Source: Celeribacter baekdonensis B30
Lineage (GTDB): Bacteria > Pseudomonadota > Alphaproteobacteria > Rhodobacterales > Rhodobacteraceae
Reading direction: 5' to 3'
DNA: 64,000 nt
NCBI RefSeq assembly: GCF_000299875.1
Contig: NZ_AMRK01000005.1
Coordinates: 186,001-250,000, forward strand
Shown: positions 1 to 7,964 of the stretch, in pieces
Layout: each line of letters opens with the position of its first letter
How positions within the stretch are numbered: position 1 is the stretch's first letter
Program-made: the position numbers and the translations under genes
The notes under the pieces: generated by a model
Database searches by the model: none
Told to the model about the DNA's origin: nothing
What the model saw: the letters and a program-made list of their open reading frames with translations, nothing else

Positions 1-326
1 TGGCCGTCATGCCCACAGGCGTGCATTTTCCCCGGCACTTTCGAGGCATAAGCCAGCCCGGTTTCTTCCAGAATTGGCAGCGCATCCATATCGGCGCGCA
101 GTCCAATCATCCGCCCGGAGATATTGGTTTTGCCGTGGATCACACCGACCACGCCGGTCTGGCCCATCCCCTCGACCACCTCATCCACACCCGCCGCGCG
201 CAGAGCCTCGGCCACTTTCGCGGCGGTGCGATGGACCTCGTACAAAAGCTCGGGGTTTTCGTGCAAATCATGGCGAAATGCGATCAAATCCTCGATCTCG
301 CGCGCCACCCAATTTTCAATCGCCAT
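1..326 (-). CDS. M20 family amidohydrolase, 5' part (cut by window edge)
   Basis: N-terminal 108 or so residues of a zinc amidohydrolase of peptidase family M20, subgroup of hippurate hydrolases and N-acyl-amino-acid deacylases. The translation shows the family landmarks FRHDLHENPEL near residue 17, GLRADMDALPI around residue 80 and the metal-binding MHACGHDG just before the window ends. It starts with ATG 3 bases after the stop of the ATC-hydrolase gene, so it is the third gene of an operon with that gene and the FAD oxidoreductase. By family, it cleaves an N-acyl or N-carbamoyl group from an amino acid. In this context it could process the ring-opened product of the ATC-hydrolase homologue; that step is inferred. 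The rest of the gene lies outside the window. Confidence 0.9.
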   Translation of the reverse strand, partial: MAIENWVAREIEDLIAFRHDLHENPELLYEVHRTAAKVAEALRAAGVDEVVEGMGQTGVVGVIHGKTNISGRMIGLRADMDALPILEETGLAYASKVPGKMHACGHDG

Positions 327-329
327 GTT

Positions 330-815
330 TTATCCTTTCGTCATTTTATATCGAAAATCACAATGGCTCGCGCCTTTCATGATCGTCTGTGTCCGGGTCA
401 ATTCGATCTTCGGGTTATAGCCGACGCAAAAATCGCCATCGCGATTGCAGGACAACAGATGCCCGATGTCGCCCAGCCCCATGTCCTGATACATCTCCGC
501 ATAGCGACAGCGCGTGACGTTAAAGGCCATTTGATCCGGCTCAGTCACCAGGACATCCATCTCAAGCGCGTCTTCTTTGGTCCAGTTCGGCAGAATATCG
601 GCAAAATCCGACAGGTTCGGCGCATGGCCCAAATCTTCGGCCAGGGCTTTGCCCTGTTCAATCGCGGAGCGCGAGCAGGTCTCGCCAATCACCGCTTCCG
701 CCTCTTCGCGGCCCGCGCGTTCGGTAATTACGTCGAGCACATGTTTGAGGATCATCGCTTCAATGCGGCGGCGTTCGAGGATGGGGAGGTCTTTCATTGC
801 GTCACCTTTGCTCAT
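330..815 (-). CDS. L-2-amino-thiazoline-4-carboxylate hydrolase family protein (paralogue 1)
   Basis: A 161-residue cytosolic protein of the ATC hydrolase family, whose founding Pseudomonas enzyme opens the thiazoline ring of ATC to S-carbamoyl-cysteine. Family marks are the TRCRYAEMYQDMGL segment, the LLSCNRDGDF motif and a C-terminal ASHCDFRY motif. The start is ATG 815, which forms an ATGA overlap with the stop of the upstream FAD oxidoreductase and has a CAGGAG ribosome site. An alternative in-frame ATG lies at 797. A second, clearly different family member lies at 7.4-7.9 kb. The substrate here is not known; ATC itself is one candidate, and other cyclic amidines or amides are possible. 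Confidence 0.82.
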   Translation of the reverse strand: MSKGDAMKDLPILERRRIEAMILKHVLDVITERAGREEAEAVIGETCSRSAIEQGKALAEDLGHAPNLSDFADILPNWTKEDALEMDVLVTEPDQMAFNVTRCRYAEMYQDMGLGDIGHLLSCNRDGDFCVGYNPKIELTRTQTIMKGASHCDFRYKMTKG

Positions 816-2128
816 AGTTTCGGCTCCTGACGGTCTTTGCGTTGCAACCATGTCAGATAGAGCGGTGCAACCCGGCGACCAATGGCATGAAACGGCAGTG
901 GATGCGGCTCGGTGACCGGCAGGGCCAGCCCGCGCTCATCCTCGCCATCCACGGCCCGCGCGATCTCGCGGCCCAAAGCATTGCCAAGCGCCACGCCGCG
1001 CCCGTTACAGCCAATCCAGGTCCAGCCATTCGGACCCAGTTTGTGGACCCGCGGAAAGCGGTCCCAATTCATCGACAGATAGCCGGACCAGATATGCGTC
1101 ATTTTCGGCGGCGCGAGCTGTGGGAAACTGTCGGCCAGATTGGCCGCGACCTTGCGCGCGATCCGGGCCTCAACGTCGCCACCGCCAAGGATCGCCCCGC
1201 CGGTGATCAACCGATTGCGCGCATCATAGCGGAAAAACCGCAAATCGCCACGCGTGTCAGACACCGCCTGACGCCCCGGCAAAAGCGTGGCGCGCAAATT
1301 GTCCGAGAGCGGTTCGGTGGACATTTGCCACGAATGCACCGGGATGATGGACCGTGCCAAACGCTGCGCCAACCCGGGGGACAATTCGCCGGTGTAGGCA
1401 TTGGTGGCAAGGATCAGCGCGCGGGCTTTGACCGTGCTTTTGACTGTGCCGTGGGTGGTTTTGACGACCCACTCCGCCCCGGTATGTGCATAGCTCTCCA
1501 CGCGGGTTTGTTCAAAAATTTTACCGCCGTGGCGCTCTACCGCCCCGGCCAGTCCGCGCGCCAAAGCCAGCGGGTTGATATGTCCGCCCGAAGGCGCCAA
1601 CATCCCGCCGTACCAATGATCCGTGCCCATCAATGCGGTGGTGGCGGCGCGGTCAAGGTATTCGACCTCAAGCCCAAACCGCGTCCAGGCCTCCACCCGC
1701 TTTTGGCTTAATTTGGTGCGTCCGGGTGAGTGCGCCGGTTGAAACCACCCGGTTTGCTCCGCTTCGGCCTCAATCCCCTCATCGCGGATTTTGTCAAACA
1801 ACATCCCCGCAGAAGCCCCGATCAATTCGGCAAATTTGCGCCCGGTCTCGCCAAAGCGCGCCACCCACATATCGGGTTCGGCGGCGGTCAGTGTGGGGAT
1901 CACTTGGCCGTTGTTGCGCCCCGATGCGCCCCAGCCCACGGCCTGACCTTCGAGCACCACAACATCGCGCCCGGCCTTGGCCAGATGCAGCGCGGCAGAC
2001 AAGCCGGAAAAACCGCCGCCGATGATCACGGTGTCGGTCTCGATCGGGCTGCTCAGGGGCGCGTTGGGCGGACGTTTGGGGGCGGTGTCGGCCCAAAGCG
2101 AGGGCGGGAAGGAAACGGGGCTTTGCAT
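812..2128 (-). CDS. FAD-dependent amine/amino-acid oxidoreductase (DAO family)
   Basis: A 438-residue flavoprotein of the D-amino-acid oxidase/glycine oxidase fold, closest in type to gamma-glutamylputrescine oxidases (PuuB/OrdL). The N-terminal dinucleotide-binding motif is VIIGGGFSGLSAALHLAKAG at about residues 34-53. It is followed by the WGASGRNNGQV segment, typical of this subgroup, and a C-terminal GCNGRGVALGNALG segment that contacts FAD. It is the first gene of a three-gene leftward operon with the ATC-hydrolase homologue and the M20 amidohydrolase, and it is divergent from the Lrp gene. It probably oxidises an amine or N-substituted amino acid to the imine; the actual substrate cannot be read from the sequence. 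Confidence 0.85.
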   Translation of the reverse strand: MQSPVSFPPSLWADTAPKRPPNAPLSSPIETDTVIIGGGFSGLSAALHLAKAGRDVVVLEGQAVGWGASGRNNGQVIPTLTAAEPDMWVARFGETGRKFAELIGASAGMLFDKIRDEGIEAEAEQTGWFQPAHSPGRTKLSQKRVEAWTRFGLEVEYLDRAATTALMGTDHWYGGMLAPSGGHINPLALARGLAGAVERHGGKIFEQTRVESYAHTGAEWVVKTTHGTVKSTVKARALILATNAYTGELSPGLAQRLARSIIPVHSWQMSTEPLSDNLRATLLPGRQAVSDTRGDLRFFRYDARNRLITGGAILGGGDVEARIARKVAANLADSFPQLAPPKMTHIWSGYLSMNWDRFPRVHKLGPNGWTWIGCNGRGVALGNALGREIARAVDGEDERGLALPVTEPHPLPFHAIGRRVAPLYLTWLQRKDRQEPKL

Positions 2129-2245
2129 TTTGGGTCTTTCGGTAGTGTGATAGGTAAATTCTACGGAATGGGCGTTTTGGCGAATAGGTTTCTATGGTTT
2201 GCGGAAACGTGGGTCTGTACTGAGAGGCAAAAGAGGCGAGGCGAT

Positions 2246-2719
2246 ATGAGCGACACAAGTTTTGATGAGATTGACCAACGCATTCTCGACATTTTGCAGG
2301 TGGACAGCGACCTGCCGATTGCCGAGGTGGCGGACCGGGTGGGGCTGAGCCCGACACCGATTTGGCGGCGCATCAAACGCATGGAGGCGGCGGGGTTGAT
2401 CCGGGGTCGGGTCGCTTTGATCGATCAAAAACTGGCGAATGTGCCGATGACGATTTTCATCGGCGTGACCGCGCCGCGTCACGCGATGGAATGGTTCACG
2501 CAGTTTCGCGCGCTGATCGAAGACATCCCGGAAGTGGTCGAGGCCTATCGTCTGACCGGGGCGACGGATTACATCATGAAGGTCGTGGTGCCCGACATTG
2601 CCACCTATGACGTGGTTTACCAGCGGATGATCGAAGAGGTGGAATTTTCGACGGTGAACTCGTCGATCTCGATGGAGGAGTTGAAATTCACCACCGCCGT
2701 TCCGACCAAATACCTGTGA
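2246..2719 (+). CDS. Lrp/AsnC family transcriptional regulator
   Basis: A 157-residue DNA-binding regulator. It has an N-terminal winged helix-turn-helix (DQRILDILQVDSDLPIAEVA, then VGLSPTPIWRRIKRMEAAGLI) and a C-terminal RAM ligand-binding/oligomerisation domain (VVEAYRLTGATDYIMKVVVPD). The length is typical of Lrp proteins. It starts at ATG 2246 with a purine-rich AGAGGCGAGG upstream. The gene sits between the leftward FAD-oxidoreductase operon, from which it diverges, and the liv transporter genes, with which it converges. It is therefore the likely local sensor of the amino-acid-like substrate of this island; that role is inferred from position. Confidence 0.9.
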   Translation: MSDTSFDEIDQRILDILQVDSDLPIAEVADRVGLSPTPIWRRIKRMEAAGLIRGRVALIDQKLANVPMTIFIGVTAPRHAMEWFTQFRALIEDIPEVVEAYRLTGATDYIMKVVVPDIATYDVVYQRMIEEVEFSTVNSSISMEELKFTTAVPTKYL

Positions 2720-2771
2720 TTTGGGCGGCTGGGGCAGGGGCATAGGGTGCCCCTGCCGATATGTCGGATGT

Positions 2772-3488
2772 TTAAGCGGTCTCATGGACGTGGCCGCCCA
2801 AATAGGCCTCCGCCACACGCGGATCATTGGCCAAAGCCGAGGCGTCGCCTTCGATCACGATCTTGCCGTGTTCAATCACCGAAGCCGTGTCCGAAATCCG
2901 CAGCGCGGCTTTGACGTTTTGTTCGACCAACAGCACGGCATAGCCCTCAGCGCGGATTTTCGACACCAGCTCGCAGATAAAGCCCACCAAGCGCGGGGCG
3001 AGGCCCAGCGAGGGTTCGTCCAAAAGCAACACTTTGGGTTTGCGCATCAACGCCCGCCCAATGCAGAGCATCTGTTGCTCGCCGCCCGACATCGACCCGG
3101 CCTGTTGCTTCAGGCGCTCTTCGAGACGCGGGAACAGGGCCAAGACATGATCCAATTCCTGCCGCCCCAGTGGCCCAGCCCCGATCACAAGGTTTTCCAA
3201 CACGGTCATGTTGGAAAAAATCTGACGGCCTTCCGGGGCCTGCATGATGCCGCGCTCAACGATCTCGTGGCTTTTGAGCTTGGAAATGTCTTCGCCTTCC
3301 AAAAGGATTTCCCCGCCCGTGGCGTGATAAATCCCGGAGATACAGCGCATCAGGGAGGTTTTGCCCACCCCGTTGGCGCCCAGCACGGATACGATGCCCT
3401 GCTCCGGCACGGTGACCGAAATGTCGTGCAAAATGTCCTGAATGCCGATTTTGAGCGACAGGTTTTTGATCTCAAGAATGTTGCTCAT
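2772..3488 (-). CDS. livF: Branched-chain amino acid ABC transporter ATPase LivF
   Basis: A 238-residue ATP-hydrolysing subunit of a HAAT (LIV-type) importer. It has Walker A GANGVGKTS near residue 37, the signature MSGGEQQMLCIGRALM and Walker B VLLLDEPSLGLAP, followed by the LivF-typical C-terminus EAYLGGHVHE. Its ATG overlaps the livG stop (ATGA), so it is the last gene of the livK-H-M-G-F series. With LivG it energises uptake through LivH and LivM. The system need not carry leucine; HAAT importers also carry urea, amides and modified amino acids. Confidence 0.95.
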   Translation of the reverse strand: MSNILEIKNLSLKIGIQDILHDISVTVPEQGIVSVLGANGVGKTSLMRCISGIYHATGGEILLEGEDISKLKSHEIVERGIMQAPEGRQIFSNMTVLENLVIGAGPLGRQELDHVLALFPRLEERLKQQAGSMSGGEQQMLCIGRALMRKPKVLLLDEPSLGLAPRLVGFICELVSKIRAEGYAVLLVEQNVKAALRISDTASVIEHGKIVIEGDASALANDPRVAEAYLGGHVHETA

Positions 3489-4243
3489 CCCTCATCTCCC
3501 CCAAGGTAGGCCTCTAACACGCCGGGGTCTTGGCGCACCACTGCAGGCACGTCATCGGCGATTTTACGACCCGAGGCGAGCACCACAAGCCGTTCGCAAA
3601 TGCCCATGACCAGCCCCATATCGTGCTCCACCAACATGATGGTCAGCCCCTCTTTGTTCAGCCCGGTGATGAAGTGCGCCAGTTCCGTGGTCTCGGAATC
3701 GTTCATGCCTGCGGCAGGTTCGTCCAAGATCAAAAGATCGGGTTTCATCGCCAAGGCACGCGCGATCTCAAGGTATTTGCGCTTGCCGTAGCTGAGGTTG
3801 GCGGCGAGGTCATCGGCATGATCGGCCAAGCCCACCCGTTCCAACATCTCATAGCTGCGCTCCGAGATGTCTTTTGCCCGCGCCTTGCCGCCGAAGAGCG
3901 AGGAGATAGGACCGACGCCAATCATCCCAAGTGCGCCGACGGAGATATTGTCGAACACGGTCATGTTCGGAAACACCCGCAGGTTTTGAAAGGTGCGCGA
4001 CATGCCTTTGTGGGCGATCTTATGCGCCGACAATCCGGTGATGACCTCGCCCTTAAACCGCACCTCGCCAGAGGAGGGTGGCGTGAAGCCGGAGATCAGG
4101 TTGAACAGCGTGGTTTTCCCGGCACCATTCGGCCCGATCAGGCCAAACAGCTCGCCTTGATGGACCTGTGTGCTGACATCATCGACCGCTTTGAGGCCGC
4201 CAAAGGCGCGGGTCAGATGGTCGAGTTCGAGAATAGCGGTCAT
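3485..4243 (-). CDS. livG: Branched-chain amino acid ABC transporter ATPase LivG
   Basis: A 252-residue second ATPase of the LIV-type importer. Walker A is GPNGAGKTT near residue 36, the shortened signature is LSYGKRKYLEIARALA as is normal for LivG, and Walker B is LLILDEPAAGMN. I chose ATG 4243 because it makes an ATGA overlap with the livM stop; a TTG six bases further upstream is also in frame. It acts at the cytoplasmic membrane with LivF. The neighbours on both sides are livM and livF in the same operon. Confidence 0.94.
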   Translation of the reverse strand: MTAILELDHLTRAFGGLKAVDDVSTQVHQGELFGLIGPNGAGKTTLFNLISGFTPPSSGEVRFKGEVITGLSAHKIAHKGMSRTFQNLRVFPNMTVFDNISVGALGMIGVGPISSLFGGKARAKDISERSYEMLERVGLADHADDLAANLSYGKRKYLEIARALAMKPDLLILDEPAAGMNDSETTELAHFITGLNKEGLTIMLVEHDMGLVMGICERLVVLASGRKIADDVPAVVRQDPGVLEAYLGGDEG

Positions 4244-5238
4244 TTCCAACCGATGCCTTTCTCGCCTTTTTTGGCGGCCCAGCCTTGGCCAAGGACACGG
4301 CGGGCAAAGTTGAGGGCGGAGACTTCGCCGAACAGACCTTTGGGCAAAAACAGGATGGCGGAGAACATCAGGACACCGACGATGATGTTGCGAATATCCC
4401 CAACCGAACGCAGGGCTTCGGGCAGAAGGATCAACAACAACGCGCCGATCAACACCCCCGGAAGGCTGCCCAGACCGCCGACCACAACCATGGTCAGGAT
4501 CAGGATGGATTGCGAAAAATGGAAGTCATTGGGCGAGATGTAGCCCGTGGTGTAGGCCCAAAGCGCACCGGCGATGCCAGCGAAAAAGGCAGAGATCACA
4601 AAGGCTTGGATTTTCATCACGGTGACATTGATGCCCATGGCCGAGGCGCATTGATCGTCTTCGCGCAGGGAACGCAACGCATTGCCATAATAGGAATGGC
4701 TGAGCCGGTTGAGCACGAGGATAGAGATCGCAACGATGCCCGCGACGACATAGTAGATGCCCAGATCACTGTCGATTTCTAAGCCAAACAGGTTGATGCC
4801 AGAGAACAACATCACACCATTCGGCCCGTTGGTCAGGCCAACCCAATTGAGAAACACCAGATAAAGCATCTGACCAATGCCCAGCGTGGCAACGGCGAAA
4901 TAGATCGACATCAGGCGCATGGTGGGCAGGGCGACCAAAAAGGCGATGGCGGCGGCGGACAGGCCCGCAAGCGGCAGGCCAAGGGTGAAGCCAATGCCAT
5001 GATTGGCCCCCAAAATCGCTGCCACATAGGCCCCTACGCCGTAAAGCGCGGCATGACCCAAGTGCAGCAGTCCAGCCACCCCGGTGACGAGGTGAAGCGA
5101 GGCCGCGAGCAACATGAAAATCGCGGCGATGGTGGCGATCTGATAGTAGTAGCCTTTGTCAAAACCGACGAGCAGCGCCGGGATCAGGGCAAAGGCCAAT
5201 ACGAGCAGGCCGAGTTTGATGAGGAGCGATTTAGACAC
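4240..5238 (-). CDS. livM: Branched-chain amino acid ABC transporter permease LivM
   Basis: A 332-residue, very hydrophobic inner-membrane permease with about nine to ten membrane segments. It carries the LivM landmark HLVTGVAGLLHLGHAALYGV near the N-terminus and a conserved VVGGLGSLPGVLIGA segment near the C-terminus. The start is GTG 5238, preceded by an excellent AAGGAGG site, and it overlaps the end of livH by 8 bases. The ATG at 5256 would place the ribosome site inside the gene. It forms the translocation pore with LivH. Confidence 0.93.
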   Translation of the reverse strand: MSKSLLIKLGLLVLAFALIPALLVGFDKGYYYQIATIAAIFMLLAASLHLVTGVAGLLHLGHAALYGVGAYVAAILGANHGIGFTLGLPLAGLSAAAIAFLVALPTMRLMSIYFAVATLGIGQMLYLVFLNWVGLTNGPNGVMLFSGINLFGLEIDSDLGIYYVVAGIVAISILVLNRLSHSYYGNALRSLREDDQCASAMGINVTVMKIQAFVISAFFAGIAGALWAYTTGYISPNDFHFSQSILILTMVVVGGLGSLPGVLIGALLLILLPEALRSVGDIRNIIVGVLMFSAILFLPKGLFGEVSALNFARRVLGQGWAAKKGEKGIGWK

Positions 5239-6145
5239 GTTCCCTCCTTGCGCCAAAAAGGCCTTGCGGGAAAAAGATCAGGGTCAACAAGAGGAAGGCA
5301 TAGGCCACCATGTCGGACCAAACGGAGGGCATGAAGCTGGTCGAAAGGCTCTCGGACAAGCCCAAGATGATGGCGGAGATCACAGCGCCGGGCACGGAGG
5401 ACAAGCCGCCCATGACCATGGCAACAAAGGCCTTGATGCCGGGCGTAAAGCCCATTGAGGGGAAGATCGCGCCGTAATACAGACCCACCAAGATGCCCGC
5501 GAGCGCGCCCATGGCGGAGCCGATGACAAAGGTGATGATGATGGTGCGGTCGGTGTTGATGCCGCAATATTTCGCGCCCAACGCGTTGTTTGAGACGGCG
5601 CGGATCGACAGGCCGATGGGACTTTTTTTCAGCAACCATTGCAAGCCGCCGAGCATCAGTAACGTGACGCCCAAGATGATCAAATCGCCGTTGACGATGG
5701 TGATCGGGCCGATGTGGATCGGTTTGTTGATCAGATAGGCCAGATCGACGGTTTGGAATTGTGAGCCAAAGACCATCTCCATCGCTTCGCGGGCGATGAT
5801 CGACATGGCGAGCGAAGACATCAGCGTGGCCTCCCGCATGGCGCGCGATTTCAACGAGGCCTCATCCGAGAAGCGGCGGAACGGGCGAAACGCCATACGT
5901 TCAAGGCCAAACCCGGCCAAGGCGCCCGCAGCCAATGCGATAAACAGCACCACCAAAAGCGGCGGTCCAAAGGCCGAAATTGCCATAAGCCCGGCAAAGG
6001 CACCGATGGTGTAGACCTCGCCATGGGCAAAGTTGACCACGTTCAACACGCCGAAAATCAACGTAAATCCGATGGCCATAAGCGCGTAGATCATGCCCAA
6101 GGACAAACCGATGGCCAATTGTTGCAGGATATAAGGATCGAGCAC
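5231..6145 (-). CDS. livH: Branched-chain amino acid ABC transporter permease LivH
   Basis: A 304-residue membrane permease partnering LivM. Typical LivH features are LAIGLSLGMIYALMAIGFTL at the N-terminus, the following FGVLNVVNFAHGEVYTIGAF and the C-terminal VMGGLSSVPGAVIS segment. About eight membrane segments are visible. It lies between the substrate-binding protein gene upstream (67-base gap) and livM downstream (8-base overlap). The family is well known; which amino acid derivative is carried is decided by the binding protein and is not evident here. Confidence 0.94.
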   Translation of the reverse strand: MLDPYILQQLAIGLSLGMIYALMAIGFTLIFGVLNVVNFAHGEVYTIGAFAGLMAISAFGPPLLVVLFIALAAGALAGFGLERMAFRPFRRFSDEASLKSRAMREATLMSSLAMSIIAREAMEMVFGSQFQTVDLAYLINKPIHIGPITIVNGDLIILGVTLLMLGGLQWLLKKSPIGLSIRAVSNNALGAKYCGINTDRTIIITFVIGSAMGALAGILVGLYYGAIFPSMGFTPGIKAFVAMVMGGLSSVPGAVISAIILGLSESLSTSFMPSVWSDMVAYAFLLLTLIFFPQGLFGARRERV

Positions 6146-6212
6146 GTCGTCCCCCTTTTTGGTATGGTCCCCGCCCGGTCAGCCCGGAGGCTGTGCGGAC
6201 GGGGAGAAGGGT

Positions 6213-7325
6213 TTATTCGACTTCGACAAACACGCCGCCCACTACGGAAGCCTTGGTCAGCTCCTTCAGCGGTTCGCCGTTTTCATCGAATGTGGTGTTG
6301 CCGGTGACGCCCGGAAAATCACTCGTGGCGGCCACAGCATCGCGCAGGCTCTCGCGGGTGAGATCCGGGTAGGCTTTGACCACGGCGGCCAACATGATGT
6401 TCACCGCGTCATAGGCCTGTGCCGGGAACTGACCGGGGGCGTGATCATGGGTTTTGTCCCATTCGGTGACGAAGTCCTGAACATTCGCATCCATCCGCGT
6501 CGGCAAGAAGGTCGCGGTCAGCAACAGGCCTTCGGCAGCCTCGCCCGCCAATTCGATCAACTGGTCATTATAGGCCGCCGAGGTCGAATAGATCGGGATT
6601 TCGGCGTCAAGCTGTGCCATTTGTTTGAGGAACTGCGCGCCATCTTCATAGAAGAAGCCGGTGTAGACCGCGTCGGGTGCCTGATCTTCGAGCTTGGTGA
6701 TGATGGAACGGAAATCGGCCAGACCGCGGTTGAAGAATTCGGTGTAAACCACTTCGCCACCGGCGGCTTCAAACGGCTCGACAAAGCCTTTCGCCACGGA
6801 TTGACCCCAGTCGGTTTGCTCCGCGATCACCGCGACTTTTTTGATGCCTTTGTCCATCATCCACTGGGCGTTCACGGCGCCTTCTTGGTCTTGGGTGGTG
6901 ATGTTGCGGAACTGCCATTTGGAGATTTTGGCAAAATCCGGGTGCGACGCGGTTTGCGACAATTGCACCATTCCGGCTTTTTTATACACCTGAGCCGCGG
7001 CCATCGACACGGTCGAGGTGAAATCGCCCAAAACGCCGACGATCTCTTTGTCATCGACAAATTTGCGCGCGATGGTCACGCCCTCTTTGGCGTCAGAGCG
7101 CGAATCCTCATAGATGATTTCGACCGGAACAGGCAGCGCGCCCGAGGCGTTGAATTTGGTCAATGCGATCTCTGCCGCATCTTTGAAATCCTGACCATAT
7201 TGCGCGGTGTTGCCGGTGAGCGGCAGTTGGTAACCGAGTTTAACACTGTCTTGGGCAAAGGCTGCGACCGGGGTCAACGCGGTGGCAGCAGCAAGCAAAA
7301 GTGCCGTTCTGCGTGTGAGTTTCAT
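6213..7325 (-). CDS. ABC transporter periplasmic substrate-binding protein, LivK type
   Basis: A 370-residue periplasmic-binding protein of the LivJ/LivK family (peripla_BP_6). It begins with a Sec signal peptide, MKLTRRTALLLAAATALTPVAAFAQ, cleaved after AFA. The mature part starts DSVKLGYQLPLTGNTAQYGQ, as in amino-acid and amide binders. It is followed by livH, M, G and F, giving a full importer. It lies just after the second ATC-hydrolase homologue in the direction of transcription, which suggests the ligand is the substrate handled by the enzymes of the island; that is inference. The usual LIV ligand, a branched-chain amino acid, remains possible. Confidence 0.92.
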   Translation of the reverse strand: MKLTRRTALLLAAATALTPVAAFAQDSVKLGYQLPLTGNTAQYGQDFKDAAEIALTKFNASGALPVPVEIIYEDSRSDAKEGVTIARKFVDDKEIVGVLGDFTSTVSMAAAQVYKKAGMVQLSQTASHPDFAKISKWQFRNITTQDQEGAVNAQWMMDKGIKKVAVIAEQTDWGQSVAKGFVEPFEAAGGEVVYTEFFNRGLADFRSIITKLEDQAPDAVYTGFFYEDGAQFLKQMAQLDAEIPIYSTSAAYNDQLIELAGEAAEGLLLTATFLPTRMDANVQDFVTEWDKTHDHAPGQFPAQAYDAVNIMLAAVVKAYPDLTRESLRDAVAATSDFPGVTGNTTFDENGEPLKELTKASVVGGVFVEVE

Positions 7326-7410
7326 GGTGAGTTCCTCTGTTGGTCGGAAGGGTGTTTGAGTGTGAAAGAGCCCGGTTGATCCGGGTCTGAGGGTGTGGAC
7401 TTTGGCGGGC

Positions 7411-7911
7411 TTATTCCACCGCCACGGGGCCGGGTTCCACGATCAGGCGGCAACATCCGGTTTGGCCGGGTTTCCAGGTTTCGCCCTTAAAGGTAAACCC
7501 TGCCGCGCCAAACATGCCCGCGTCAATCGCGCCCGCCGCACGGCAGAGCATCTCAAGCTCTTCGCCCTCGCGCCCGGCGGCTTCCCAATTGTCTTTGAGT
7601 GGGCAGCGGTGAAACTGAATCTCCATCCCCTCAGCGTCGCATTTGCGCAGCTCAGGCGCAAACAGGTGATCGCGGCAGGGAATGCCAGCCAGAAACTGTT
7701 CGGTCAGAGCTTCGATATTGGCGGGGCCATGCGGTTTGAGCTTTTGCCCCATTTCGGCACCAAGGCGGTAGGTGGCTTCGCCCATCAATTCGATGGTCTT
7801 TTCCGGGCCAAATTCTTCGCGCAGCACATCGAACATGTGCATATAGAATTTGGCGCGCATCGCGTAAGCGCCGGACAGTTGTTCCAGAGTGATTTCGGGG
7901 GCGTCGGTCAT
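7411..7911 (-). CDS. L-2-amino-thiazoline-4-carboxylate hydrolase family protein (paralogue 2)
   Basis: A 166-residue protein that I place in the ATC-hydrolase family from its size, its helical N-terminal half (KFYMHMFDVLREEFGPEKTIELM) and the conserved-looking FHRCPLKDNWEAAG segment followed by LCRAAGAIDAGMFGAAGF. The C-terminal motif is TGCCRLIVEP, unlike the SHCDFRY of the paralogue at 0.3-0.8 kb, so the two probably differ in substrate or partner. The start is ATG 7911 with a CAGGAGA site; longer in-frame starts run into the upstream gene. It lies between the class V PLP enzyme (53-base gap) and the binding-protein gene (85-base gap) in one leftward operon. Confidence 0.7.
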   Translation of the reverse strand: MTDAPEITLEQLSGAYAMRAKFYMHMFDVLREEFGPEKTIELMGEATYRLGAEMGQKLKPHGPANIEALTEQFLAGIPCRDHLFAPELRKCDAEGMEIQFHRCPLKDNWEAAGREGEELEMLCRAAGAIDAGMFGAAGFTFKGETWKPGQTGCCRLIVEPGPVAVE

Positions 7912-7964
7912 GTCGGTCTCCTGTGGTCCATTTATATCGGCGCGCCTCACGGGCGTGTTTTCGA

